64,000 nucleotides of DNA, taken from the NCBI GenBank assembly GCA_963920525.1, contig OY986438.1:50259288-50323287 (forward strand), in the 5' to 3' direction. This document shows positions 1-11,648 of this stretch, one piece after another. Both the position numbers and the translations under genes were made by a program. Positions within the stretch are counted from its first letter, which is position 1, and each line of letters starts with the position of its first letter. A model generated the notes under the pieces. It made no database searches, was not told the DNA's origin, and saw only the letters and a list, made by a program, of their open reading frames with translations. Source of the stretch: Dichetophora obliterata. Lineage: Eukaryota > Arthropoda > Insecta > Diptera > Sciomyzidae.

Positions 1-519
1 TTTGTTTATTTTTTTCTTTTTTTTCTTCTTTCTCCCATTTCCTTGTTTTGGTGTTCGAAGATATGCAAATCAATGTGGGCGTAATCCGCCCACCTGATCG
101 ACATGAATTCAATAACACGTCAAAAAGAAAAGGAGAGAAGAAAAGAAAAATAAAAGGACCTTACATGCTAACATATTTTATGTATAGTAATATAGCTAAG
201 AATTTTATTTAATAAGAATAGGAGAGATCTGAGAAGGGAATAGGGAATTGGACTGGCTATTTATTATCTTAGCATTTAATTCTTAATATCTAAAAGGACA
301 ATAAATGAAGAGTGCAGGATTATTGGACTTTTAGTAGGGAAAAAAGATTTGGAGAGGGCATGCTTAATTATAGATTAAGATTTCAAACCTAGTTACTTGA
401 AGGATTATGACGGAAATAGGGACTTGGAAAGATTTTTCTTAAAAGTTAATTTAGACATAGGGGGTGCATAGATTAGAACTAGATAAAAAGATATAGAAAA
501 ACTATATATAAGTAATTCA
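1..519. other. AT-rich sequence without recognised feature
   Basis: I see no supported gene here. The first 60 bases are pyrimidine-rich. The rest is ordinary AT-rich sequence, and no clean left terminus for the neighbouring piggyBac remnant could be found. Confidence 0.5.
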
Positions 520-2169
520 TTAAGCTTCACGTGTTTCGCATACAATGAAACGGTGCTCCGGACAAACTTTCTTTTTGCATTTGTCGCATTCGACACAATG
601 AGTGTTGGCGTATGATGCTCCAAACGATGCCGATGGTCCACTTGTTTGCGGCACTAATGACGGTGGTGATGGAACGCCCCGAATTTCATTTAGTACCAAT
701 AAGGCAGACGTGCTTCTCGGTGTGCGCTCCCGCTGATCAACCTGTGGTACCACAAGCGAATGGCCAAGTTCCAGCAAAACAGGCATATTCGAAAGTTATT
801 TTTCGTATAATTCCAAAGTGGATTCACACTAATAAAGAGCACATATGCATTCAACGCCGAGATGCCGAGCATGTTGCAAAAGACTGCAACGGGCCATCGA
901 TTTAATTTACGCTTGCAGCGATAGGTTCCCACCACATTTTGTTGCTTTGTAAAAGTTGATTATTTCTGGTTTCTTTTTAACGTCATTCTCGATCACTTTC
1001 TTTTTCTTGTGCAAAGTTAGAAAGCGACGTCTCTTTGTGACATAAGAAACCAAAATGGCACCAAGACTGTGGTCAAATGCGAACTCCGCATGGTAAAGTG
1101 GTTTCGTTTTCATTTCGAGTAATAGCAGAGGAAGTTCCTTGCGATTTTTGCATATTTTTCCAAAACTTGTCATTTGCCGTTGCTTCAGTTTCACTGCAAG
1201 GCAATGGGATGTAAAAAAAATTGTCGCAGGTCAAATTCCTTCCATTCAGCCCTTATGTGAGCTGCAAAACAACCCGTTCACCAATATTGGTCTCGACCCA
1301 TAAGACCTCAATATCATAGACATGGTAGGTTTCAGCATCTCAAAGCACCCAATGTTTGATGCCATATTTACATGGCTTCGAAGGGATGTATTGGGTTAAT
1401 GGACAGCGGCTACGATGAGGCAATAATTGCTCATCAACAGTTACATTCGCATCTGGTGCATATGCCAGTTTTAGCCGGTTAGCCCATTTATCAAATATAG
1501 TGCGAATCGGTGCTAATTTATCGAGAGCACGAACATTTTGTCTTTTTCCCGATCATCAAAGCATAGGCATCGAGTAATTGCTTTATATTGCTCTTGCGAC
1601 ATTGTCGCTACGAATATTGGTCATCCAGTTCTTGCATTCCACAACTCAGTAACATATTCACCATGTGACCAGTATACAGTTGAACCTAAAACAACCACAA
1701 AACAAGAAATTTCTGTAACTATACATAACGAAAGTAAACGACGCAGTTTGCTACCTGAAGACATCCGAAATAAGGAGACTAGTTGGCGTATACAAATAGG
1801 TTCTTGCAAGCAATATTGCAGGTCATGTCTTTCGACAACAATGGGTCTGTTCCCGTATTAACTTAAAGTAATTATAATAGAATAGAGAGAGACATTTTGC
1901 ATGTTATTCTTCTCTCTGGAGCTTCAAAAATTTGTAAAATAACGCTTTTAAGCAACTTCAAGTTACTTGAATAGAGTACGGATACAGACCTAATGCAATA
2001 TTCGGTTCTGCTACCATGTTTCCTTTTCAATGAAGTTAACATCGCTCTCACTTTTTGTATAGCTATCATCTACATCACTGTCATTTGGTTCATAATCAAT
2101 ATCTTCATCATCACTTCCATCAAAGTCTTCATCGACATCTAACCACTCATTTTGACAGGTAGAATCCAT
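520..2169 (-). pseudogene. Decayed piggyBac-type transposase
   Basis: The reading starts at an ATG at 2167-2169 with a very acidic N-terminus (about 2050-2169, many Asp and Glu), which is usual for piggyBac transposases. Around 1290-1560 the minus strand reads VDEQLLPHRSRCPLTQYIPS followed by KPCKYGIKHW, the family signature that contains the first catalytic Asp. The far end (520-620) encodes a Cys-rich stretch with CVECDKCKKKVCPEH, the C-terminal zinc-binding region. Stops and frameshifts occur throughout, for example directly after KHWVL near 1340. The middle of the protein, with the other catalytic Asp residues, is unrecognisable or lost. It is a dead copy of a family different from the piggyBac at 51.7 kb, judging by the different termini. 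I am sure of the family and unsure of the exact limits. Confidence 0.85.
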
Positions 2170-2532
2170 AATTTCTGTTTTTTATATTATGGTATATTTC
2201 GGAAAAAATATTTGTTTTTGTCACGATGACACTGAACTGTGAAAACAACCACTCACTTCTGCAAACGAAATACAAACGACGCGTTATCAAAGATATTTGG
2301 CACACTTTTTCCCATATGTGCCAAATTGACACACAAACGATTCTTTCGTTATTTTTCTTGTTACTTTTCCGCAACCCTATGCATGTAAACACATAGAATT
2401 TTATTTTAAAATTTCGTCGAAAACTAGTTAATGAACCGCAACCTCATTCAAATTTGTGCAAAAACAAAGGCACAATATCATTTTCAATTCGAAAATTGTG
2501 TAAAATTTACACAAACGACGGCTGCGTGTTAA
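2170..2532 (-). mobile_element. Upstream terminal region of the piggyBac remnant
   Basis: This non-coding stretch lies upstream of the decayed transposase. It holds an inverted pair TTTGGCACA (2296-2304) and TGTGCCAAA (2317-2325), like the subterminal palindromes of piggyBac elements. It runs into TTAA at 2529-2532, preceded on the plus strand by ACGGCTGCGTG. TTAA is the invariant piggyBac target, so the element's right edge is probably 2528. No matching left edge was found. Confidence 0.45.
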
Positions 2533-3590
2533 AACTTAAGGAAATAAAAAGCCAAAATAATTTTATCTTTATCAGAGAAAAACTTTAGGGGAACTTTAAA
2601 CTGGCCTAATCGAAATGCGTAAACGTAATTTAAATTTTCTTATGTAGACTAAAAGTGGACAAAAACTGCCAAAGTATTTTTTGTGAGCATTCTGTATACG
2701 AGAAAATGCAGCTAACTTCTTTAAACTTATGTTTGTTTTTTATTTTTATTTTTTACTGTTAAACGTTTTTCTACAGTTCCTTTGGGCACTATTAAAACTT
2801 CTCAACTAGTTTTCTTTACTGCCAAACATTGTTTTTCTCTACACTCTGGCTTAAAAGTAAATATATTTTACGCTATCTTAAAAAAAAGTAATAAAATAAG
2901 AAAAACTTTCCGTAGAACTTCTGCAAAATTTCACTTTCCTAATGAAATATCAAGAAAAGCAAAAGCAAAAAAGAGAGAATGGCAAAACTTAAATTTTGTT
3001 AAAATTAATTTAATTAGATGTACTGTACCTCATTAAGTAGGAAAACTTTAAAATAAGGATCAAGGACAAAATGTCCTTCATGGCGTACTCTTTCAGCGAA
3101 AGAAAAGATGCAGAGTAAAATACATAATACAACATAATTAAGAATAACTTTGCATTAACAAGTGTTTCATTGGGAGCAGCAGAGCGGAAAAAAACTAATA
3201 CAGAAAAAATAGAGAAAAAATGTATACCTTCAGATAAACATATATTATTTTTTCCTTCACTAAACTGAGGATATCTATGAAATGAAAATATTTACAAATT
3301 TTTTAAATATTTCAAAATTTTTAACATAATTTTACGTGCGAGTTAAATGAATACATTTTAATCAAATTGTGACTTGTAAAGGATTAATAAATCTAATAAA
3401 AATTAAACCGTAAGGGATGATAACGGCTATTCGCTTTTTAGTTAAAAAAGGGCTTATCGTCCTTTCATAAAAAAAAATAAAAAAATCACTAACTTTATTG
3501 ATAGAATTCACACTACTTTGTGGGTTGATAAATTCTTTCTTTTTTAATCAAGGAAAAAATACCGTTATACCAAATTTGGATCTTACGTGT
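2533..3590. other. AT-rich sequence without recognised feature
   Basis: I find no gene or clear repeat boundary here. The short open frames have no recognisable similarity. Confidence 0.4.
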
Positions 3591-3599
3591 GAAGATAAG

Positions 3600-4350
3600 C
3601 TATGCTTGTTTTTAAAGTTTGGTGACTTCACTTAGTAAGGAGGATGGGCGTAGTGTTCATCTAGTTTTTTCAAAACTCAAATAGTTTTTTATTAAATTGA
3701 TTTTTTTGGAATTTTTTGATACTTACCTCTCTTCATTGTTACTAAGACTTGTAATATGAAATGTATGATGAATATTTGAGACGGAAGTTTTGTATTTTTT
3801 TGTTTTTTTTTTTTTGTGTGGCGTTTAAAGAGATTTTAACATTTTGTTGAAGCCATTTTGTATAGGAAGTAGAAATGGTTTTCATCCGATTTAGACAAAT
3901 TTATATTATACGGTGAGTTTTTGCTTATGTGCAAAAGCTTATGCAACATTTTAAGTCATTATATTAATTTTTGTAGAATTTTCAGATATTTTATCGATTT
4001 GATAAAGTCACGTTTTATGGAAGGTAGGCGTTGTTTTTATCCGATTGTAACAAAGTTTAAAAATTTGCTTCAAATGCAAAATTCCAAGTCACTTCAAAAA
4101 TTTGTATGGCATCTAAAGAGATTTTATTGTTTAAATACGAAGCCAATTGGAGGTAGGCGCGTCTTGAACTTGATCTTCATTTTTTGGATTCAAGCACATA
4201 TACTGAATTTTAATACGATTGCTTTAAAATTGCGGCTGTTATTGTGTCAACAGACAGGCGGGAAATTTTCTATACCTGCCAAGCCTCCTTATCAGCGATA
4301 CAAACGGAATGACAAAGTAAATATACCCCTTACGCAATATACGTGGGGTA
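3600..4350 (+). repeat. Degenerate minisatellite, GGTAGGCG family
   Basis: Loosely repeated units share GATAAAGTCAC, then GGAAGGTAGGCG, then a phrase ending TATCCGAT (about 3640, 3860, 4000 and 4150). The reverse complement of the same unit recurs at 37130-37530 and near 33300. The style matches the tandem cores of the Helitrons at 10.3 and 59.7 kb. An open frame of 157 codons over 3921-4394 lies inside the repeat and looks fortuitous. Confidence 0.45.
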
Positions 4351-5580
4351 TAAAAACCTTTACAAACAAACAATTTATTAGTATTATTTTGTAGATTTTA
4401 AAAAAATTCATATTAAGATATTTAAATTGAAGTAGGGCACCTAATTTCGGAACGCTTCGGCAACTCCGGGATTTCGGATTTAAGAAACACAATCGCGGGA
4501 TCCCGCGACTAGTCTCGTGTTTGACAAACCTTAGAAAACGAATTTTTTGGAAGACGAAATATGGAGTTTCAAAGTAGTTATGGTTTGTTTAAAAACAGAA
4601 AACATTGCAGAAGATTTTAAAAAACTAAAAAGTACTGTTTTGATTAAATTTTTGGATAGTATTTATTGTTTATTTTATTATGTCCTCAGCTTTATAGAAA
4701 ATAACTATTTATTGTTTTAATATAAAATCGATTCTCCTATGTCTTTGTTGTTAATAATTCAAGAAGTACAATGTAGAAAATAAGAAAATGTAATAGATAG
4801 AAAATATGTACATGAATCAAAGAATATACGAATTTGCTTGGTTGCATGTTTTATAAGAATTGACATTGATGAATTTGAGCAATAGTAGTGGGGAGTTGCC
4901 ACATAACGATTTAGGCAAACATAACAATTTCTGAAAAACAAAGATCAATTCTTTGAAAAAAAAAATTTAATGAGGTCATTAAAATGGTTCATAAATTATT
5001 AAAAAAAAAAATAAAATAGTTTAATAATTTTAGTATTTCTAAGTATGAATTCTGTGATTTTTTGTACAGCAAGTTTAAGAAAGTTTTTTTTTTTAATTGT
5101 TTAAGGTTACATTTTAGTTTTTCTAAGTTAGTATTTTTTAATATTTTGTGCAGCCAGTTAAAGACAGGTGTATATTTATATATTTTTTGCGTCATATTGT
5201 GTACAGCTAGTTAAAAAATAGTTTTATTTTTGTATAATTCAAATAACATTTCAGAAATTCTTAGCAAGTATAATATGCTGAACACATTGTGTTTTCTGAT
5301 TTCAGGCTCATTTTTAAAAAAAGTGCAAAGTGACTACCTTGGTGTAAGTGTTTACTTTATAAATATATTTTTATTTTTTTTTCAGATGATTACAGATGAT
5401 GTTATTCTACTTTTCTCGCATCGTTAAATGACAATGTCACGTAACCGCAATTGATGTCACAAAAAAAAAACATTTTTTTATGTACTTTAATAATTGTTGA
5501 AATCAGTAAACCATTTTTTGTAGTATTCTTTAAAAAACGCATTCAAATTCCGGGACTGTCAGGATTGAGAAAAGACCGAC
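4351..5580. other. AT-rich sequence, no supported feature
   Basis: This stretch holds low-complexity A/T runs and no recognisable gene. Its end supplies the target site of the RTE insertion that follows. Confidence 0.4.
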
Positions 5581-5591
5581 ATCCCAGGATT

Positions 5592-7071
5592 ACTTACTTA
5601 CTTACTTAGTTGGCGCTACAACCGTATGTCGGTCTTGGCCTCATCTAAGAATATCGCGCCAGCTATTTCTGTCTTTCGCTTGCTGGCGCCAGCTGGAAAT
5701 TCCAAGCTTCGTCAGGTTGTCCTCTACTTGGTCTTTCCAACGAAGATGCGGTCGTCCTCTTCTGCGTTGACCGCCGCTGGGTACCGAATCAAATGTTTTC
5801 TTCACTGGAGCAACGTCTTTCATGCGCTGAACATGACCAAGCCAGCGAAGCCGCTCGATTTTAATGCGCTTGAATATGTCGATGTCAGCGTACAGCTCAT
5901 ACAGTTCATCATTCCACCGTATTCGGTACTCGCCAATGACGCAGATTGTTCCGTAGATCTTACGAAGAATCTTTCTCTCGAATGCTCCTAAAGTCTTTTC
6001 ATCTAAACTGCTCAGCGTCCAGGTTTGTGATGCGTAAAGTAGGACGGGCATGATGAGCGATTTATAGAGCGTGATTTTCGTTCGTCGAGAGAGGGCACTG
6101 CTTCTCAATTGACTACTGAGCCCAAAGTAACACCTGTTGGCAAGAGTTATTCTTCGTTTGATCTCAATGCTGATGTCGTTGGTTGAATTAATGCTGGATC
6201 CCAGATAAACGAAGTTCTTCACAACCTCGAAGGAGGTATTGTCAACGGTAACGTGGGTTCCAAGACGCTGGGACTGTTTGTTTGTTGACACCTAGTATTT
6301 CGTCTTATCTGCATTCACTGCCAGACCCATTCGACTTGACTCTCTTTCTAATCTGGAAAATACTGCACTGACTTCGCGCCATTATGGCCAATGATATCGA
6401 TGTCATCAGCATACGCAAGCAGCATAACACTCTTGTAGAATATTGTGCCACTACGTCTCAGATCAGCAGCTCGGATGATCTTTTCCATCATTAGGTTGAA
6501 AAAGTCGCACGATAAGGAATCACCTTGTCTGAAACCACGTTTGGTAATAAATGGTGGGGAGAGGTCCTTCCCGATTTTAACTGCGCTGCTGGTGTTGCTC
6601 AGTGTCATCCTGCAAAGTCGTATTAGTTTTGCAGGAATACCAAATTCAGACATGGTGGATTACAGGTGCTTCCTTATTGGGCTGTCGAAGGCGGCTTTGT
6701 AGTCGACAAAAAGATGGTGGGTGTCGACTTGTTTTTCTTGAGTCTTCTCCAAGATTTGTCGTAGCGTGAAAATCTGGTCGATGGTGGACTTTCCAGATCT
6801 AAAGCCACACTGATAAGGTCCGATCAGTTTGTTTACAATGGGCTTTAATCTTTCACATAAAACGCTCGACAGGACCTTATATGCGATATAAAGAAGGCTT
6901 ATCCCACGGTAATTGGCACAGATAGTGGGATCGCCTTTCTTGTGGATTGGGCAGAGCACACTGAGATTCCAATCGTTCGGAATGCATTCTTCCGACCATA
7001 TTCTGCATAGAAGCTCGTGAATGCATTTAAGTAGAGCTTCGCCTCCGTTCTTAAACAGCTCAGCTGTTTAA
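5592..7071 (-). mobile_element. 5'-truncated RTE-like LINE insertion
   Basis: The insertion is flanked by a perfect 11-bp direct repeat, ATCCCAGGATT, at 5581-5591 and 7072-7082. Its 3' end, on the minus strand, finishes in a short microsatellite tail (plus-strand TTAC units, 5592-5608), as is usual for the RTE clade. The body encodes the C-terminal half of the polyprotein, and the 5' part is missing. A clean target duplication means that both ends are exact and that the copy is fairly recent. A second, more mutated copy lies at 62870-64000 on the plus strand. Confidence 0.88.
5641..7066 (-). pseudogene. RTE-like reverse transcriptase, C-terminal part
   Basis: From the truncated 5' end the minus strand reads ELFKNGGEALLKC and then CPIHKKGDPTICANYRGISL. 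It continues through GPYQCGFRSGKSTIDQIF (finger motifs) and FVDYKAAFDS (motif A catalytic Asp), up to about 6660. A second open part (6348-6653) holds FRQGDS and YADDIDII (the catalytic Asp pair). A third (5641-6291) holds the C-terminal region with KNFVYLGSSIN, PVLLYASQTWTL, RLRWLGHVQRM and a GRP-rich end. Shifts or stops separate the three parts (near 6655 and 6300-6350), so no continuous protein is made. The endonuclease domain is absent because of 5' truncation. The family is secure; the clade assignment (RTE) rests on the C-terminal signature and the tail. Confidence 0.85.
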
Positions 7072-7082
7072 ATCCCAGGATT

Positions 7083-8630
7083 GGATGCCTTAAATTGAAG
7101 GGCTTATTGCAAAAACATGATATGCCACATAAACAATTATTTATAAAATGTAATAAACTTTAAAGTTTTGAAAAAAATTTATGTTTATATGAAGAAACGT
7201 AATGGTAAAATGAACATTTTAAAATGGGTCCGCAATTAAACAGGGAATAGCCCGTATATTTTCAGTGGATGTTGGTAATTCATTTAGTTATGTATGGAGC
7301 CTAAAAGAATGATTGTTTTTATCATATGGATTATCATGTTATTGCTAAAAGACCTTCAGTTACATTTTAATATGCATATTACAGTTTGAAAACCCAAGGT
7401 CTATAAGTTCTTTATAATTGACAATGGATAAAATAATATAAGTGAAGGCTACCAATTATAACAATATTTCGCAAATTCGACATATTTTTAACAGGGTTTT
7501 TTGAGGTAAAGATCTTTAAGATGAGATAAATCACAAATTTTTGAAATATAAGTATTGTCTTTTTGAAAGGTAATTTGATTCTATCGCTATTATACGTTAC
7601 AAATATAGTAAAAACTATGCAGCATTTAAAAAAGTTAGGCTACAGTAGTGCAGATAGAACCCACATTTTAGAACAGCTTAGATCCTTTATCCGTATATAA
7701 AATTTCAAGTTGTATATTGAAATTGGCTGTCAACAGTAAAAAAATTGGCAGCTGCTGGATAAAGTAATGTCAATTCGAGAAAACACCTAAAAAAGCATCC
7801 TTAAAAAATCAAGAGTATGAAAAGGCCCCCTTAAGCTTTTAACAATAACTACATAAGTAAAGTTCTACATAGTTAAGCTTAATAGCTTAACTACATAGTT
7901 AGATAAAGAATAATTAGATTTAAAGAATGCGATAAAAAAGTTAAAGAATCCAATAATAATCTTTTTTAACCGAAATAAAATTATCCTTTTTTTTCGATTA
8001 ATTATATAATGCCGATTCTTACCAGCCCTCCTCAAGAGCTTGAACAACGTAAGCAAAATGTTTGTCTCTCTCACTTTTATTTGTCAATGTTCAAATTCTT
8101 TTCCAGTTTTATTGGAGCTCTAAGTAAATGAAAAGGTCCGCAAAGAACCAAACAAATCTTTGAATTCATTTGTGAACCTTTTCGGCTAGTAAAGCACGGT
8201 TTCAGCAAACAGAAATTAACCTTCTTGAATCGTTTGTCGGACTATAATGCCTGTCTAACGAACGAACCATTTTTGTTCGGAACTGAGTGTACATAAATAA
8301 CTAGCAAATACCCGCATGCGATAAAAGTATTAATTATCATGCAATCTCAAAATTAAAGTATTTAGTTGTATTTCCAAATTCAAAATATAAAAATAATTGT
8401 GTTTGTTTTGTTTAATAATAGAAAAATATTTTACATATAAAAAATTATTTTATTTGAATTACCTTCTTTAAAGGGTTATTGTTATAATGACATAAAGTTG
8501 CTTGGCTTCTTCGTTCAGCAGGACTGTTATACAAAAATTTGTGTAAAAAACTTTTAAGATCTGTATGGTAATTTAGTTAACATAGATTTTGAATATGAAT
8601 AAAGTTTTCTTAAGTTTTAAGAAAATTTCG
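7083..8630. other. AT-rich sequence, no supported feature
   Basis: I find no gene or bounded repeat in this interval. Confidence 0.4.
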
Positions 8631-8631
8631 T

Positions 8632-8800
8632 TATTATGACATCAAACTTTTGGCCATATCTCGAAAACTAGAGATTTTCTCAGTATAACGCATTTTCAGT
8701 ATAACGATTGAAATTTCAAGTTTTGATTTAACAGGCAAACATCTGCGCCATTTCCAAATCGATTTTCATAAAATTTTCTTTTTCCAAAAGTTCAATTTAA
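8632..8800 (+). repeat. Dispersed repeat A, first piece
   Basis: The sequence from about 8632 (TTATTATGACATCAAA) to 8796 matches the reverse complement of 18690-18838. Shared phrases include GATTGAAATTTCAAG and AAATCGATTTTCATAAAATT. It is the left piece of a repeat that continues at 10112 and again at 11547, after two insertions. No coding capacity was seen. A partial relative lies at 12870-12970. Confidence 0.7.
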
Positions 8801-10111
8801 GGAGGTTTTAGGCAAAAGTGGTTAAAATGAAGGCATACTCTAAAAGATGTTATTTAAAACGTTTATTATATACACAAAAAATTTCATTTCAATGTTAATT
8901 TCACATCATAAGCATAAGTAAAAAGTTTTTCTTAACATATTTTTTTTTAAATATAAAGATAGCGCTTAAGTAAGTGTGTTAATAAAAAGGTGAAAATTGG
9001 GCCACACCATAGCTCGGCTCCAGATCGTCTGAAAAAAAAACAAAACCAAATATAGATCCTTGAATGCACATCTTTTACCAACATGGAATGGAAATATGTA
9101 AAATTAATAAAGTTATGAAGCGTGTAAAAACTAGCCAAATTTTCTAGTGACACTAATTTTTGAAACAGATGTGTAAAATTACAATACAAACAGATTAAGA
9201 AAAAAATTGAAATTGGTCGATTAGTTTGTTTGCAGTAGTGTTGCCCGTTTTGAGAAAGTATGTTCCGAGAAAATCGCGTTTTAAGTAACTCCGGTTAGTC
9301 ATTCTGGCGTACCGGGTCTTAAGGGAGGAGTATGGGTTTCAGCGTAAAAAAGACACATTTTTCGCAAATATTTTTTTAGAATAATGGATAGAGTAAATTT
9401 GTTGGAATCTTTTGTACATTATAAGGTATTAATTTAATAACATTATTTTATGAATAAAAAATCGGTTAACAACCCGGTGACAAAGCTTTTCCAAGAACGT
9501 CTTTGGTAAAATCCTTTTTTGCGGTTTCAGTGAACACTTTTCAGCTGGAAATTATCTGAAATCAAGGAAAATTAAAATTTAGTCGAAGTATCATCAAATC
9601 CGCCACCTAACGTTCTCTGATTATTATTTATTTCATTTTTAAATTTTTGGTGTCCACTTGAAATGAAAGCAGCTATTTTTTACGAAAACTTCCATCATTT
9701 TGTGAGTGGTGGAACCTCTTTGTTTTAAAATTAATTCTAAATCTTATCGTTGTGGAAGGTTTTTTATATGTAGAAAGTTAAAATGAATAAGTTATGTAGT
9801 TTTTAAATGGCAGAGAACACGGACTTTTAAAAGTGGTTTTGAGATAAACGCGTTAAAAATTGTACTGTAAAAAAACTTCGAGAGTTTGGCTCTGATTGAC
9901 TTTAAATTTTGGGACTTTATTCTTTAGATGTTTGACCATAAGAAAAGTAACAAATTTCAAAAAAATTGAAACTTTTACCCCGCGCTGTATAATCTATCTT
10001 ATAAGCAGAATTGATTTCAAATTTTTTATACATATTACACAATAGTTGTACAACAAAAATCAATTTAAAAAAATGTAAAATTTTCAAAAAATTGTTTGCA
10101 CAAAACCTCCC
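8801..10111. mobile_element. TTAA-flanked non-autonomous element with short inverted ends
   Basis: This 1311-bp block sits between TTAA at 8797-8800 and TTAA at 10112-10115. Its left end begins GGAGGTTTTAGGCAAA and its right end, reversed, GGGAGGTTTTGTGCAAA, forming short imperfect terminal inverted repeats. The uninterrupted copy of the host repeat (reverse of 18.4-18.8 kb) reads TTCAATTAAGTAAATTGGG at this point with a single TTAA. That shows the empty site. TTAA duplication is typical of piggyBac-mobilised elements. I found no coding sequence, so it would depend on a transposase supplied in trans. A similar terminus-like TTAAGGGAGGAG at about 9318 may mark nesting. Confidence 0.65.
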
Positions 10112-10293
10112 TTAAATGAATTTGGGGAAATGGGAAAAGATGTACCGTTACCGCACCCACTCAATATTTTATATTGCTTTCAGAAAACCTCTAAACTATT
10201 CAATTTGTAAACTAAAAAAAAAGGCCAAAAGTTGTTTTTGTTGCACAATTTTTTATTTTTAAATTTTCATTTTCGCCACTCTTTTATATAACA
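10112..10293 (+). repeat. Dispersed repeat A, second piece
   Basis: This continues repeat A after the TTAA element. It matches the reverse complement of 18480-18660 (shared phrases GGGAAATGGGAAAAG, TTGTTGCACAATTTTT). The match stops exactly at the terminus of the next insertion, at 10294. Confidence 0.7.
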
Positions 10294-11546
10294 CTAGTAT
10301 TCCCTGCCATATACGAAAATGTCAAGAAATGCCAAATATATTCACCATTTTCAGTATAGCTGCCGAAAGTAACCATATAAACTAAATTATCAAATTTTAA
10401 TCTAATACGCTTAAAACCGTGCGAAATATAGCATTTTTGTTGTTTTGCAAGCGGAAAAAAGGGTGCGGCAAAATTTTTCCCTTAAACCATCTTTTACTCG
10501 AAACAAATCGACTGCCAAATTTTCAGCTTAATTTAGCTTAAGCTTGGCGCACTTTGCTTCACTCCATGCTGACCCCCCGAAAAATGAGTTTAACTAAAGT
10601 GGGACAGGCCCATTTTTAGTGCACTTGCCGAAAGTAACCATATTATTTATTTATTTATTTACTTGATTGCTAAACCTTAACAGGTTTTAAAGCAATATGA
10701 AATTTTTGTTTAATATGACCCAAACCGTTGAAATAAAACATTTTCATTGGTTTGTGGGCGGCAAAAAGGGGGCGTGGAAACCAATTTTTAGTACAATTGA
10801 TGACAGTAACCATACAAACTAAGCCAACATTTTAGCTCAATCGACCCAGTAGTCAATTTTAATAATTTCTCAAAAAGTGGCTGTAGTTATATATAGATAT
10901 AACGCACATTTTTAGTAACAGTTGCTGAAAGTAACCATACAAACTTAAGTACTAAATGTTTGTCTGATACGGACAAAACTGTTTGAAATATAACATTTTC
11001 ACTGATTTGTTGTCGGGAAAAGAGGGCGTGGAAACAAATTTTTCGTACAGTTGGTGACAGTAACCATACAAACCAAATTACCAAATTCAAGTCTTATAAG
11101 ACTAAAACCGAATTAAATAAAGCATTTTTATTGGTTTGTGGGTGGTAAAAGGGGGCGTGGACACATATTTTTAGTACAATTACCGACAGTAACCATACAA
11201 ACTAAATTAGCAAATTTAAGACTAATACGATAAAAACGTACGAAATATAGCATTTTTATTGATTTATGGGTGGTAAAAAGGGGCGTGGGAATCCATTTTT
11301 AGTACAGTTGTTGACGTACAGTTGTTGTTAAAATTTAGCCTTATACGACCCATACCTTGTGAAATGTAGCATTTTAATTGATTTGGGGGGGGGGGGTAAA
11401 ATTGGTGTGGCAAACCATTTTTTCTTCTTAAACCATCTCCTGCCTGAACAAATCGACTGTCCAAATTTCAGATCAATCGGTTCAGTAGTTTTGGAGTCTA
11501 TAGGCTTCACACAGACAGACAGTGTTTTGCTTTTTATATATATAGA
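10294..11546 (-). mobile_element. Helitron-like element with tandem core
   Basis: Read on the minus strand, the element starts TCTATATATATAAAAAG at 11546 and ends GGGAATACTAG at 10294, followed by T. This fits the 5' TC and 3' CTAG ends of Helitrons. It lies inside repeat A, whose sequence resumes at 11547. The unsplit copy at 18.4 kb (reverse) runs straight from CATATAAC to TCATTTACCTG, so the empty site is visible. The core holds about five degenerate units of 125-130 bp, each with AGTAACCATACAAAC and GGGCGTGG (about 10620-11480). There is no rolling-circle replicase, so it is non-autonomous. It may belong to the Helentron-type (HINE) class. Confidence 0.72.
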
Positions 11547-11620
11547 TATTATTTATCTGCAAAAATCGCTCCATTTTGGCACATAATTCAATAAACTGTT
11601 TCTTTTATTCCGTTATAATT
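11547..11620 (+). repeat. Dispersed repeat A, third piece
   Basis: The sequence after the Helitron (phrases TTATCTGCAAAAATCGC, CATTTTGGCACATAA) matches the reverse complement of about 18420-18485. This confirms that the Helitron split a once continuous repeat. Confidence 0.65.
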
Positions 11621-11648
11621 ATTATGAAATTATGATTATGTAATCTAT

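Noticed and set aside
3921..4394. 157-codon plus-strand frame
   Set aside because: It lies within the degenerate minisatellite and has no recognisable similarity.
6395..6415. TCATCAG (CTGATGA on the minus strand) as another hammerhead core; the same in plus orientation near 63680
   Set aside because: It encodes the YADD region of the RTE reverse transcriptase and has no GAAA or pairing stems around it.
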